Of a stretch of DNA of 64,000 nt, positions 1 to 8,247 are shown in pieces; position 1 is the stretch's first letter; every line of letters begins with the position of its first letter. Source of the DNA: Pseudomonadota bacterium (lineage in GTDB: Bacteria > Pseudomonadota > Gammaproteobacteria > Burkholderiales > Burkholderiaceae_B); assembly GCA_023440825.1 (NCBI GenBank), contig JAEXRL010000013.1:27286-91285 (forward strand), in the 5' to 3' direction. The notes below the pieces were generated by a model. The model saw nothing but the letters and a program-made list of their open reading frames with translations. It was not told where the DNA came from and did no database searches. The position numbers and the translations under genes are program-made.

Positions 1-215
1 ATAAACCATTGCCGGTGCTCATCCATCATATAGTGACGGTTAAAAAAATGCACAATGCTTTGCTTTTCTATGGTCAGGCCAGGACGATGGGCTTGCTCTA
101 ACGCTAGGCCGTCTGGGTGCAGGCGCCATTGGCCTTCTGAGTTTAATGATAGAAAGCCGTAGACATCAGGAACGTTGGGCCATTTGAGCAAAGCCTGAGT
201 GACTTGTTCATCCAT
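1..215 (-). CDS. Small hypothetical protein, DUF2946-like, 3' end cut by window edge
   Basis: An open frame starts at an ATG at 213-215 and runs off the left edge after 71 codons. The N-terminal pattern (ALLKWPNVPDVYGFLSL, then a predicted beta-rich stretch and FFNRHYMMDEHRQWF) resembles short betaproteobacterial proteins of about 90 residues that I recall being indexed as DUF2946 and that end in a FQNGPQRV-type motif. That ending lies outside the window. The function of the family is unknown. The frame is open throughout the visible part, and the family resemblance is from memory. Confidence 0.6.
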   Translation of the reverse strand, partial: MDEQVTQALLKWPNVPDVYGFLSLNSEGQWRLHPDGLALEQAHRPGLTIEKQSIVHFFNRHYMMDEHRQWF

Positions 216-274
216 AAGCGGGGCAGCAAAAATGAGTTAGCACCGTATTAGTATACGTGCAGGTGCCCGGTGTT

Positions 275-724
275 TCAGTGTTGCCCGAAAAGACAAGGGG
301 GAAGCGGGGTGTCTTGTAGGGTTTGGGTGATGATGTCGGTACGCCACTGTGCCAGGTCGTGCAGAACCTGCAAACTTGGGGCGATGTCATCCAGCTCACG
401 TAGTAACAAGCGTGCCAAGAGCGGATAGTTACCTGTCAGACGCTCGAGTTGTAAAAGCGTGGGCATATTTTGCACAGCCTGCAAGAGTGCGGCCTCTTGT
501 CCGGGCAGTGGGCGCAAATAGACCAGTAGTAGTACGTTGTAGCCCAGTGCTTGGCTATCCAGTTTGATACTGAACTGGCTTAATACGTTTTTTTCCAGGA
601 GCCGTCGGATACGTTCACTGGTGGATGGAGCGGAAAGTCCTACGCTACTGGCGAGATCTTTCATGGGCATGCGACTGTCTTGGCTAAGTAGCACCAGTAT
701 GTGTTTGTCTACGGCATCAAGCAT
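275..724 (-). CDS. Lrp/AsnC family transcriptional regulator
   Basis: A 149-residue protein of the leucine-responsive regulator family. Residues 1-60 form the AsnC-type helix-turn-helix (LDAVDKHILVLL, then SVGLSAPSTSERIRRL as the recognition region). The rest is the RAM ligand-binding domain, ending with a typical strand-helix. The open frame extends 27 codons further upstream, but the family N-terminus begins at the ATG at 722-724, so I chose that start; no clear Shine-Dalgarno precedes it. Family members bind amino acids and regulate their metabolism. The divergent neighbour aspA, 616 bp away, makes an amino-acid role plausible, but no operator was recognised. The effector cannot be told from sequence. 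Confidence 0.85.
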   Translation of the reverse strand: MLDAVDKHILVLLSQDSRMPMKDLASSVGLSAPSTSERIRRLLEKNVLSQFSIKLDSQALGYNVLLLVYLRPLPGQEAALLQAVQNMPTLLQLERLTGNYPLLARLLLRELDDIAPSLQVLHDLAQWRTDIITQTLQDTPLPPCLFGQH

Positions 725-938
725 AGTGGGTGGTCGTTTAAGGAGGCGTTGATGTGGTATAGCATGATGTGGCGCTGCCCATCTACCTTGCTGCAATGAC
801 ATCACTAAAATAAGCCCCTGACTTGTAAAACCTGAGATGTCCTCAGTTAAAAGTGACAGGTTTTGTGAATCGTTTTGGATAAAATGATGCGCAGTAACAA
901 CAAACGCCTGCTTGGCTCTGTGCCAGTGTAAACAGCTG

Positions 939-973
939 GAAAAAAGCGGAATCTGCCTATTACCGCCTTTTTC
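939..973 (+). other. Imperfect hairpin with T-run in intergenic region
   Basis: GAAAAAAGCGG (939-949) pairs with CCGCCTTTTTC (963-973) across a 13-base loop, with one mismatch. The T-run sits in the 3' arm, as in some intrinsic terminators. No gene ends just upstream on the plus strand, so its role is open. Confidence 0.4.
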
Positions 974-1234
974 AGACTACTATAGAGAGCTTCGGACTGG
1001 GCCGCTAAGGGTGGCCAAGTATGGATTTATAGGCTTAGAAGCAAGAAACATGCGGGGCGCGAACCCTGTGGTCGTACAATATGTATATGGCTATGTAAAC
1101 GTATGCATAGCGACGACAGGTATGCAAGCGCGCCAGTAGCTTGCTTGAGGTGATAGAAGTGCTGCCAGTATCCTGGTGTGCAAGTCAGACAGAAGCTCTG
1201 ATACTACCCGTATACAGATTATTTTTCTGAACCT

Positions 1235-1272
1235 AAAGCCCTGCATTGCTGTTATGGCCGCAGGGCTTTTGT
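1235..1272 (+). terminator. Terminator-like stem-loop upstream of aspA
   Basis: AAAGCCCTGC (1235-1244) and GCAGGGCTTT (1260-1269) form a perfect 10-bp stem with a 15-base loop, and a short T-run ends the structure. No protein gene ends upstream on this strand. The element therefore either ends a non-coding transcript or acts in the aspA leader about 70 bases before the start codon. Confidence 0.6.
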
Positions 1273-1339
1273 GCGTGAAAGCCTGTACAGGAAACAAATC
1301 CACAGAGATATTTTTGCTATTTAAGGAAAATTAGGAATT

Positions 1340-2752
1340 ATGAGTCAGTTCCGTACCGAACATGATTTGTTAGGTGACCGCGAGGTGCCTAATGAGGCTT
1401 ATTATGGTGTGCACACGTTACGCGCGAAAGAGAACTTTCACATCACAGGTACCCCAATTTCTACCTATCCGGAACTGATTAACGCTTTGGCTATGGTGAA
1501 ACAGGCAGCTGCTGAAGCGAATTATCAGCTGGGTCACTTAAGTGAAGCCAAGCGCAATGCGATTGTCACTGCCTGTAAAGCCATAGTGGAAGGCGCGTTG
1601 CACGATCAGTTCGTGGTAGATGTGATACAAGGTGGGGCAGGTACTTCCACCAATATGAATGCGAATGAAGTGATTTGCAACCTTGCTTTAGAGAGCATGG
1701 GCCATAAGCGGGGCGAGTATCAGTACTTGCACCCGAATGAAGACGTCAATATGGCACAAAGTACCAATGATGTGTATCCAACGGCCTTGCATTTGGCCGT
1801 GTATCGCTCACTGGACTCTGTGTTTGAGGCGATGGCGATTTTGCGTGATGCCTTTTTGAACAAGGCCAGCGAGTTTACTGACCATTTGAAGTTAGGGCGC
1901 ACACAATTGCAAGATGCTGTGCCCATGACTTTGGGGCAAGAGTTTAAGGCTTTTGCGGTCAGTATTAATGAGGATATCGTACGCTTGAAGCAATCTCGCG
2001 AGTTAATGTGCGAGGTTAATTTGGGCGGTACTGCCATTGGTACCGGCATTTGCACGCACCCCGCTTATACACAGTTGGCGGTACAAGAGCTGGCCAAGAT
2101 TTCTGAGGTGCCTTTTGTATCCTCAGCCGATCTGATTGAAGCTACTCAGGATTGCGGTGGCTTCTTGCACGTGTCGGGCGTATTAAAGCGTGCAGCAGTA
2201 AAGCTGTCGAAAATATGCAATGACTTGCGCTTGTTATCCAGTGGACCACGCGCTGGTTTTGGTGAGATTAACTTGCCTGCTGTACAGGCCGGCTCGTCCA
2301 TCATGCCAGGTAAAGTGAATCCGGTGATCCCCGAGGTAGTGAATCAGGTAGCCTTCGAGATTATTGGTGCGGACGCAACGGTAACGATGGCGACTGAAGG
2401 TGGTCAGTTGCAGCTTAATGCTTTTGAGCCTGTGATTGGTCATTCTTTGTTGCGTAGCATGCGCTTACTGACCAATGCGTGCAGCACATTAACCGAATTT
2501 TGCGTGACCGGAATTACGGCCAACCGCGAATGTCTGGAGCAAAATATTGAGCGCTCTATAGCATTGGTGGCGGCGTTAAATCCTTATATCGGTTATAAAG
2601 CAGCGACTGCTGTAGCGGCCGAGGCATTCAAAACAAATCGTAATATTCGCGATGTTTTGTTAGAGCAGGGGCTGATGAGCGAGGCCGAGCTGAATGAAGC
2701 GCTACGTGCTGATCAATTGATCCAGCCGCGCGAGTTGTGCGTCAGGAAATAA
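1340..2752 (+). CDS. aspA: Aspartate ammonia-lyase (aspartase)
   Basis: Interconverts L-aspartate with fumarate and ammonia in the cytoplasm. The 470-residue length fits aspartase of the fumarase/aspartase superfamily. The signature loop GSSIMPGKVNPV near residues 317-328 carries the catalytic serine. The conserved GTSTNMNANEV (about 100-110) and TGITAN segments are also present, and the opening EHDLLGDREVPNEAYYGVHTLRA is typical of aspartase rather than fumarase C. The ATG at 1340 follows an AAGGAAAA-rich ribosome-binding region. It stands alone on this strand, next to a divergent Lrp/AsnC regulator. Argininosuccinate lyase and fumarase are excluded by the N-terminus and loop sequence. Confidence 0.95.
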   Translation: MSQFRTEHDLLGDREVPNEAYYGVHTLRAKENFHITGTPISTYPELINALAMVKQAAAEANYQLGHLSEAKRNAIVTACKAIVEGALHDQFVVDVIQGGAGTSTNMNANEVICNLALESMGHKRGEYQYLHPNEDVNMAQSTNDVYPTALHLAVYRSLDSVFEAMAILRDAFLNKASEFTDHLKLGRTQLQDAVPMTLGQEFKAFAVSINEDIVRLKQSRELMCEVNLGGTAIGTGICTHPAYTQLAVQELAKISEVPFVSSADLIEATQDCGGFLHVSGVLKRAAVKLSKICNDLRLLSSGPRAGFGEINLPAVQAGSSIMPGKVNPVIPEVVNQVAFEIIGADATVTMATEGGQLQLNAFEPVIGHSLLRSMRLLTNACSTLTEFCVTGITANRECLEQNIERSIALVAALNPYIGYKAATAVAAEAFKTNRNIRDVLLEQGLMSEAELNEALRADQLIQPRELCVRK

Positions 2753-2760
2753 ACCCCGTG

Positions 2761-2782
2761 CAAGACGCTTAAACGCGTCTTG
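2761..2782 (+). repeat. Inverted repeat just after aspA
   Basis: CAAGACGC, six bases, then GCGTCTTG: a perfect 8-bp stem starting 8 bases after the aspA stop codon. No T-run follows. It may help to end or stabilise the aspA transcript. Confidence 0.5.
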
Positions 2783-2801
2783 ATGGTCTGGCGGCAGTAT
2801 G

Positions 2802-2830
2802 ACTATGGCTGAGCTTTGCTCAGCCATAGT
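2802..2830 (+). terminator. Long 13-bp hairpin downstream of aspA, terminator candidate without U-tract
   Basis: ACTATGGCTGAGC (2802-2814) pairs perfectly with GCTCAGCCATAGT (2818-2830) across a TTT loop. The stem is long and stable but lacks the T-run of a classical intrinsic terminator on either strand. It probably stabilises or ends the aspA message. Confidence 0.45.
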
Positions 2831-2952
2831 GCCGTATAGACCTTATTGTTTGTGCTCATGAGAGGGATTGTCCAGTCTGGGCATCGGGCTGTAAAGCCTG
2901 TGCTCGTGAATATCAGGCATACTGCTTGCTTGTGGATGTAAAGGTGCTGGGT

Positions 2953-3702
2953 ATGGATTTAGTACTGGTGGTGGCCTTGGGCGCAATGCTGGCAGGTTTG
3001 GTTCAGGGCATATCGGGGTTTGCCTTCGGAATGACTGCCATTTCCGTGTGGGCTTGGTTTCTGGACCCTCAGATGGCAGCGGCTTTAGCTGTATTTGGTG
3101 CCTGGACAGGGCAAATTATCGCTGCGTTCAGTGTGCGTCGTGCGTTCTCCTGGTCTGCCTTAAAGCCTTATTTACTGGGTGGCGTGTGTGGTATTCCCTT
3201 GGGGGCGTACTTATTGCCTTATCTGAATGTGGCTGCTTTTCAGGCCGTGTTGGGGGCTATTTTATTAATCTGGTGCCCACTCATGCTCGGCTCACGATTT
3301 TTGCCTGTTGTGCGTCAGGGCAGCCCCTTGGTGGATGCATTAGTGGGCGCGGCGGGTGGTGTAATGGGAGGCCTAGGTGGGTTTACAGGTGTACTGCCCA
3401 CCTTATGGTGCACGATACAGGCCATGTCTCGCGATCAGCAGCGCCAGATTATTCAAAACTTTAATTTAGCGACGCTGTCTGTCACGATGCTAGTGTATGT
3501 GGGCAGTGGAAAAATTACTCTGAACCTGCTGCCCTACCTTGGCATTGTGGCAGTGGCTGTACTTATTCCGGTACTGCTGGGTGGACGTATTTATGTCGGT
3601 CTTAGTGAGCAGCAGTTTCGTAAGCTTGTGCTTAGTTTATTGACCTTGTCAGGCGTGGCCTTGCTGGCGGCAAGTGTACCTGTTTTGTTAAGCGGGTATT
3701 AG
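2953..3702 (+). CDS. TauE/SafE family sulfite exporter-like permease
   Basis: A 249-residue, strongly hydrophobic inner-membrane protein with about eight predicted helices arranged as two homologous halves. Each half opens with a glycine-rich segment (GAMLAGLVQGISGFAFGM near the start; GAAGGVMGGLGGFTGVLPTLW near residue 140), as is usual for TauE/SafE anion transporters. The frame could begin at a TTG at 2926, but the ATG at 2953 has AAGGTG seven bases upstream and starts directly at the first helix, so I chose it. The substrate is unknown; characterised members move sulfite, sulfoacetate or similar organosulfur anions. It overlaps the convergent HPP-CBS gene by four bases. Confidence 0.85.
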   Translation: MDLVLVVALGAMLAGLVQGISGFAFGMTAISVWAWFLDPQMAAALAVFGAWTGQIIAAFSVRRAFSWSALKPYLLGGVCGIPLGAYLLPYLNVAAFQAVLGAILLIWCPLMLGSRFLPVVRQGSPLVDALVGAAGGVMGGLGGFTGVLPTLWCTIQAMSRDQQRQIIQNFNLATLSVTMLVYVGSGKITLNLLPYLGIVAVAVLIPVLLGGRIYVGLSEQQFRKLVLSLLTLSGVALLAASVPVLLSGY

Positions 3703-4856
3703 TGTTCGTCCTGCCTTTCGTCGTAGGGATCAGGTCGTAAGATGTCATAGAGCGCCACCATTAAATCCGACTGAGTAATCAGTCCTAGGTAATGACCATA
3801 TTCATCGACCACAGGTAAATGGCGATGTTTTTCGTGGCTAAATAAGGGAATCAGCTCGGTGATGGAGTGCTCGCCCTGGGCGCATAAAGCCGGGCTGCTC
3901 ATGATGTCGGCCACCACGGGCACGGAACGCTTATCGCGTCTGGTTTGTACAAAGTGACGTAAACGCTGACGCAGTCCTTGCTGATCTTGTAAGTTGAGGC
4001 GACGCAAAAAGTCGGCCTGAGTCAGAATACCGATTACTTTTTTCTGCTTATCCAGTACTGCTAGCGCCTTGGTGTTGTGCTCTTGCAAGATTGCCCAAGC
4101 CTCTTCCAAGCTCGTGTCTGCGTACGTGTATGGGGCATTTGCATTCATCAGGGCAGAGCAGTGCTTAGTCCCTAGATTACGTTGAAAAGCAATGGTGTGC
4201 ACATAACTGAGTAGTTTTTGCAGATCCTCGCGACTGACGTTCAGGCTTTGCTTATAGTATTCCAGTGCAGCATCAAAATCGGCGTCAGTAAAGCGTTCGG
4301 GTTTATGGACGGGGGGGACTGTTTGCTTGGTTTTGTACCAAGCAGGGTAAGGGACACCTGTAAGGTTGTTATAAAGCACCGCTAGCACGAGCAAAATACT
4401 GGAGTCGGTCAGTACGGGGAAAAGGGCAAAGTTAAAGTCATGTATGCCATGCAAAGCCGGAAAAATAGACATGGCTACACTGGGAGGATGCACGCTGCGG
4501 CTCAGCAGCATGAGTCCCATGCTCAGGCTACCAGCCAAAGTCAGCGCCAATATGGTGCTGGGTATCCAGCGGGCACAGCAAATGCCGATGAGTACGGACA
4601 GCGTATTACCGACCAACACATTCCAAGGTTGCGCTAAGGGGCTACTAGGCACTAGAAATAGTAGCAAAGCACTGGCTCCAAACGAGGCTACCAGCCAGTG
4701 ATGCGTGCTGGCGTAATTGGCTAGGTGCAAGCTGATAAATGAGGTGCACAGTAAAGCCAGTGTGGCTCCTAAAGTGGCACGTAACATCTCCCGGCGAGCA
4801 ATGGGCAAGGAGTGTGGGTGCAAGCTGCGTAGAAGACGTTGCAGTAAGTCGGACAT
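3699..4856 (-). CDS. HPP family membrane protein with C-terminal CBS domain pair
   Basis: A 385-residue fusion. Residues about 20-170 form the HPP domain, several membrane helices with the naming motif RSVHPPSVA. Residues about 230-375 hold two CBS domains (YADTSLEEAWAILQEHNTKALAVLD..., and VADIMSSPALCAQGEHSITELIPLF... followed by HRHLPVVDEYGHYLGLITQSDL). HPP proteins have been linked to nitrite or anion transport in cyanobacteria and plants. CBS pairs usually bind adenine nucleotides and gate the attached domain. It lies 5 bases downstream of murI on the same strand, so the two are probably co-transcribed. The substrate cannot be inferred. Confidence 0.85.
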   Translation of the reverse strand: MSDLLQRLLRSLHPHSLPIARREMLRATLGATLALLCTSFISLHLANYASTHHWLVASFGASALLLFLVPSSPLAQPWNVLVGNTLSVLIGICCARWIPSTILALTLAGSLSMGLMLLSRSVHPPSVAMSIFPALHGIHDFNFALFPVLTDSSILLVLAVLYNNLTGVPYPAWYKTKQTVPPVHKPERFTDADFDAALEYYKQSLNVSREDLQKLLSYVHTIAFQRNLGTKHCSALMNANAPYTYADTSLEEAWAILQEHNTKALAVLDKQKKVIGILTQADFLRRLNLQDQQGLRQRLRHFVQTRRDKRSVPVVADIMSSPALCAQGEHSITELIPLFSHEKHRHLPVVDEYGHYLGLITQSDLMVALYDILRPDPYDERQDEH

Positions 4857-4861
4857 GATTT

Positions 4862-5707
4862 TTATGACGTCACGGCCAATTTTTTTGGCAAGAGCGGTTC
4901 GGGTAAAGTGTGCACGATTTGTTCAGGGTCTTGCAGGTATTGCCGTAAAATGTGCTTATTATGCGAGGCACTGGTCCACATGTGTAAGGTACCACTATTA
5001 CCCGATACGCTGTGCGCCTGAATGTGCGCAAGACGACGCTGCACTTGGGCAGCGACAGCCTGGGAAGGCTCAATAATATGCATAGGACCTGTAATGGCTC
5101 GAATCTGAGGAAGCAGGAACGGATAATGTGTGCAGCCCAAGATCAGTGTGTCGGCCTTTTGCTCCAGTGCGGGTGCTAATTTTTTGTGTAAGTACTGCTG
5201 AATGCCAGAGTGCTCAAGTTGCCCCGCTTCAACCAGTTCGGCTAGGCCAGGGCAGGGAATGAGCAATATCTGTTTTCCACTAGCGTAACGTTCACACAGG
5301 TTTTCGATTTGTTGACTCGCTACAGTGCGAGCAGTTGCCATGAGCGCAATAATTCCATTTTTACTCTGCTGAGCAGCAGGTTTAATGGCGGGCTCGATAG
5401 CGATGATAGGTAGCGTGTATAGGCTTCGCAGTACAGTAGCCGCCACGACACTAGCCGTATTGCATGCGATAACTATGGCTTTGCAGCCTTGGCTAAGCAA
5501 AAAATTAATAATTTGCTGACTACGCGCCTGTATCCACTCTGTGCTTTTATCACCATAGGGCGCATAGCCTGAATCGGCCACATAAATAAGGTGTTCGTGA
5601 GGTAGGGCACGACGTATGGAGCGCAGCACAGATAAGCCGCCTACCCCAGAATCAAAAATACCAATGGCCGCTTGTTCAGGTGCCATTAGGTGGCTACTTG
5701 GGATCAT
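4862..5707 (-). CDS. murI: Glutamate racemase
   Basis: Makes D-glutamate for peptidoglycan by interconverting L- and D-glutamate without a cofactor. The 281-residue protein has the IGIFDSGVGGLSVL motif with Asp19, the first catalytic cysteine in VIACNTAS (Cys82) and the second in LILGCTHYPF (about residue 194). A TTG nine codons upstream is in frame, but the ATG at 5705-5707 places the family motif at the usual distance; a third possible start is the ATG at 5684-5686. No strong Shine-Dalgarno marks any of them. The HPP-CBS gene follows after 5 bases. Confidence 0.95.
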   Translation of the reverse strand: MIPSSHLMAPEQAAIGIFDSGVGGLSVLRSIRRALPHEHLIYVADSGYAPYGDKSTEWIQARSQQIINFLLSQGCKAIVIACNTASVVAATVLRSLYTLPIIAIEPAIKPAAQQSKNGIIALMATARTVASQQIENLCERYASGKQILLIPCPGLAELVEAGQLEHSGIQQYLHKKLAPALEQKADTLILGCTHYPFLLPQIRAITGPMHIIEPSQAVAAQVQRRLAHIQAHSVSGNSGTLHMWTSASHNKHILRQYLQDPEQIVHTLPEPLLPKKLAVTS

Positions 5708-5837
5708 GGAAAAATCTAGAAAGGGTCGCGACAATAAGCGGTATTATCAAACTTTTAATGGTTTGATTCCAGTCTGTGGATCAAATACTACTGATGGCAA
5801 TGAGGTGCGCGTAGCTACAGACTGGCAGGGCGGCGGT

Positions 5838-6584
5838 TTAGTCGCTCATAGACGTTAGGGGAGCGACCGACGCCCCTTCAATACTATGTCGCAACAGAGC
5901 ATCAGCCACAAAACCACTGCTTTTCATTTCTTCAACAAAGTGGCGTAAATATTCGCTGGCTGCGAGGCCGCGTTGCTTGTGGATACCCATGGCTTGCTGA
6001 ATGATCATGAAGCGTCCCGGTAGTAAGCGTAGGCCGCCAAAGCGTTTGGCATCTGCTTGCAGTTGTTGCTTGACACCAGCAGCTACGTCGTGGCCATGTT
6101 CTAGAAAATAACTGACGACGGCAGGGGAGGTTGGGGCACGTTCCAAAGTGGCCTGTTTAATATTACGGCTTAGGTAAAGGTCGTAAGCGCTACCCTTACC
6201 AACCGTGATGCGGTGTTTGGCATCGTCCACATCGGCATTGTCTTGTAGGGGAGAGTCTTGCTTTACCAAATAAGCGCCTTCTATGTGTATATAGGCGTCG
6301 GTAAAGTTAATGTCCTGGCCGCGCTTGGGATCTATCGCGAAAAATCCAAAATCAGCCAGCTGATTTTCTACCGCTTCCACGGATTTGCCAGCTGAGTCCC
6401 ACACTACAAGCTCCAGAGGCAGTTGCAGGCGATGAGCAAGTTCATGCGCTAGGTCAACAGACACGCCGTAGGCTTTGCCGGTATCCGGGTCACGTCCAGC
6501 CAAAATAGGATTACCCAGATTAATTGAGGCACGTAATACCCCTTTGGGGGCGAAAGCTTGAATGAGTTCAGGGCTAAGAGTCAT
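5838..6584 (-). CDS. Solute-binding-protein family 3-like protein lacking a signal peptide
   Basis: A 248-residue protein with the fold signature of bacterial extracellular solute-binding family 3, the amino-acid-binding components of ABC transporters. It has GVLRASINLGNPILAGRDPDTGKAYGVSVDLAHELAHRL at the N-terminus and VEAVENQLADFGFFAIDPKRGQDINFTDAYI in the middle. Unlike exported members it starts almost directly at the ligand-binding domain with no hydrophobic signal segment, and no earlier in-frame start exists. No permease or ATPase genes are adjacent. It could be a cytoplasmic enzyme or sensor relative, similar to cyclohexadienyl-dehydratase-like proteins. The function is unknown. Confidence 0.75.
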   Translation of the reverse strand: MTLSPELIQAFAPKGVLRASINLGNPILAGRDPDTGKAYGVSVDLAHELAHRLQLPLELVVWDSAGKSVEAVENQLADFGFFAIDPKRGQDINFTDAYIHIEGAYLVKQDSPLQDNADVDDAKHRITVGKGSAYDLYLSRNIKQATLERAPTSPAVVSYFLEHGHDVAAGVKQQLQADAKRFGGLRLLPGRFMIIQQAMGIHKQRGLAASEYLRHFVEEMKSSGFVADALLRHSIEGASVAPLTSMSD

Positions 6585-7092
6585 AGTGCAAAACAGTGGT
6601 GAAAGGGGTTCAGTCGTGTTTCGTAGTCACAGCGCTAAAGCGAACAGAATGACTGATCTACACTTTACCAGTTATGGCTTGTTCTGTGGTTTATCGTGTC
6701 TGTCATCAGCCAGTGCTGTCTTTAGCTGTTCTTGATGCAAGGCTAATGCAGCGAATGAAAAGGGAGACGGTAAAGGAATGCAGGCACTCATGCCCAGTGC
6801 CACATCAAAGAGCACATGGGTGAAAGAAGCGCGTGATTGATCACTATTTTGTTGTGATACAGACTGGGGGCGTGCTGATTTTATACTAAGCTCCTGAGCG
6901 TGATGGTGGGCCGCGTAACAATAATAGCGACGAAGTAAAAACAAAAAAGTATTTACTAATGCGGTATGACTACATGCCAAGTAGTTGTTTGACCGGTGAT
7001 CTACGGCCTTACTAGACTAAGTGGACTCTGTATTCCGCGTCGTGGCCTGCCTTGATGGCTGCTCTTGAGGCGGTCATTTCTATGAGGTTGTT
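6585..7092. other. Intergenic region with one doubtful small ORF
   Basis: A 508-base stretch between the divergent solute-binding-like gene and ssuD. It contains a 102-codon minus-strand frame (6672-6980, MACSHTALVNTF... to ...DDRHDKPQNKP). I recognise no family in it, its composition is unlike the neighbouring proteins and no Shine-Dalgarno is evident, so I do not call it a gene. It could be a decayed remnant. I see no clear promoter or repeat. Confidence 0.3.
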
Positions 7093-8247
7093 ATGAGTGA
7101 AGTTACTAGCACACCAGAGGTTTTCTGGTTTTTACCCACCTCGGGAGATACGCGTTATTTGGGTAAGTCAGATTTTGGCCGAGCCCCAAGCTTGGATTAT
7201 TTGAAAAATATTGCGACGACCAGTGAATATCTGGGGTATGACGGCTTGTTAATTCCCACGGGTAGTTCGTGCCTAGACCCTTGGGTGGTGGCCTCCAGTC
7301 TGGTGCATGTTACGCAACGGATTAAGTTGCTGGTCGCCTTACGTACATCTTTGGGCTTGCCGGTTCCCAGTGCTCGGCAAGCCGCCACGTTGGATCAGGC
7401 CTTGCACGGACGTTTATTGCTAAATGTGGTGCCAGGCGGTGATCGACGCGAACTGGCCGCAGATGGGGTGTTTCTAGAGCACGACGAGCGCTATGCGGCT
7501 GCCCATGAGTTCTTGACTATTTGGCGGCGTTTATTGTCCGGAGAGCGAGTGGATTTTGAAGGTAAGCATTATCGTGTTCAGGGGGCAAAGAACTATTACG
7601 AGCCTGTACAAAAGCCGTATCCACCTTTGTATTTCGGTGGTTCGTCAGATGCGGCGCATGACTTGGCGGCTGAACATGTGGACGCTTATCTAAGCTGGGG
7701 CGAGCCACCGGCAGCAGTTGCAGAAAAAATTCAGGATGTGCGTGCTCGCGCGGCAGCTTTAGGCCGTACTGTGCAGTTTGGTTTACGCCTACATGTGATT
7801 GTGCGTGAAACACGTGATGAAGCATGGGCAGCGGCCGATAAACTAATTAGTCATTTAAGCGATGCACAGATTGCTGCGGCTCAGCAAAACTACGCAGGCA
7901 TGGACTCGGTAGGCCAGGCACGTATGGCCGCTTTACATGGAGGGCAGCGGGATCAGTTGGAGGTGGCTCCTGATCTGTGGGCGGGAGTGGGTTTAGTGCG
8001 TGGTGGAGCGGGTACGGCCTTAGTGGGCGATCCCGAAACGGTAGCTCTACGTTTACGAGAATATCAGGAGTTGGGCGTGAACACTTTCGTTTTATCCGGC
8101 TATCCGCATCTTGAAGAAGCCTATCGTTTCGCCGAGCTGGTTTTTCCTCTCTTGGGTAAACAGGCGGTTACCTTGAAAGACACTGTGCAGACCGGAGGGG
8201 CTTTTGATGTGCGTGCGGCACCGCAGGTAGCGGTGGCAGCTAGTTAG
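7093..8247 (+). CDS. ssuD: FMNH2-dependent alkanesulfonate monooxygenase
   Basis: Cleaves C1+ alkanesulfonates to the aldehyde and sulfite, using reduced flavin supplied by a separate reductase. The 384-residue length matches SsuD (about 380), and the sequence follows the family: VFWFLPTSGDTRYLG at the start, then LMVALRTSLGLP-type, LLNVVPGGDRRELAADG and FGGSSDAAHDLAAEHVD blocks of the bacterial luciferase-like TIM barrel. The usual partners (ssuE reductase, ssuABC transporter) are not adjacent, so it appears as a single gene. The ATG at 7093 has AGGTTGTT-type spacing. Its 3' end overlaps the convergent jetD gene by 8 bases. Confidence 0.92.
   Translation: MSEVTSTPEVFWFLPTSGDTRYLGKSDFGRAPSLDYLKNIATTSEYLGYDGLLIPTGSSCLDPWVVASSLVHVTQRIKLLVALRTSLGLPVPSARQAATLDQALHGRLLLNVVPGGDRRELAADGVFLEHDERYAAAHEFLTIWRRLLSGERVDFEGKHYRVQGAKNYYEPVQKPYPPLYFGGSSDAAHDLAAEHVDAYLSWGEPPAAVAEKIQDVRARAAALGRTVQFGLRLHVIVRETRDEAWAAADKLISHLSDAQIAAAQQNYAGMDSVGQARMAALHGGQRDQLEVAPDLWAGVGLVRGGAGTALVGDPETVALRLREYQELGVNTFVLSGYPHLEEAYRFAELVFPLLGKQAVTLKDTVQTGGAFDVRAAPQVAVAAS

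Larger units (their letters stand above)
725..1339. other. Long intergenic region between lrp-like gene and aspA
   Basis: About 615 bases between two divergent genes. I found no convincing coding frame: the two open frames inside it have no ribosome-binding site or recognisable product, and one runs through a hairpin. The region holds one imperfect hairpin (939-973) and a clear terminator-like stem-loop (1235-1270), both listed separately. These suggest that part of it is transcribed rightward, as an untranslated leader of aspA or as a small RNA. I could not match it to 6S RNA, RNase P RNA, SRP RNA or tmRNA. Confidence 0.5.

Noticed and set aside
912..1139. 75-codon plus-strand frame upstream of aspA
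   Set aside because: It runs through the 939-973 hairpin, has no Shine-Dalgarno and resembles no protein I know.
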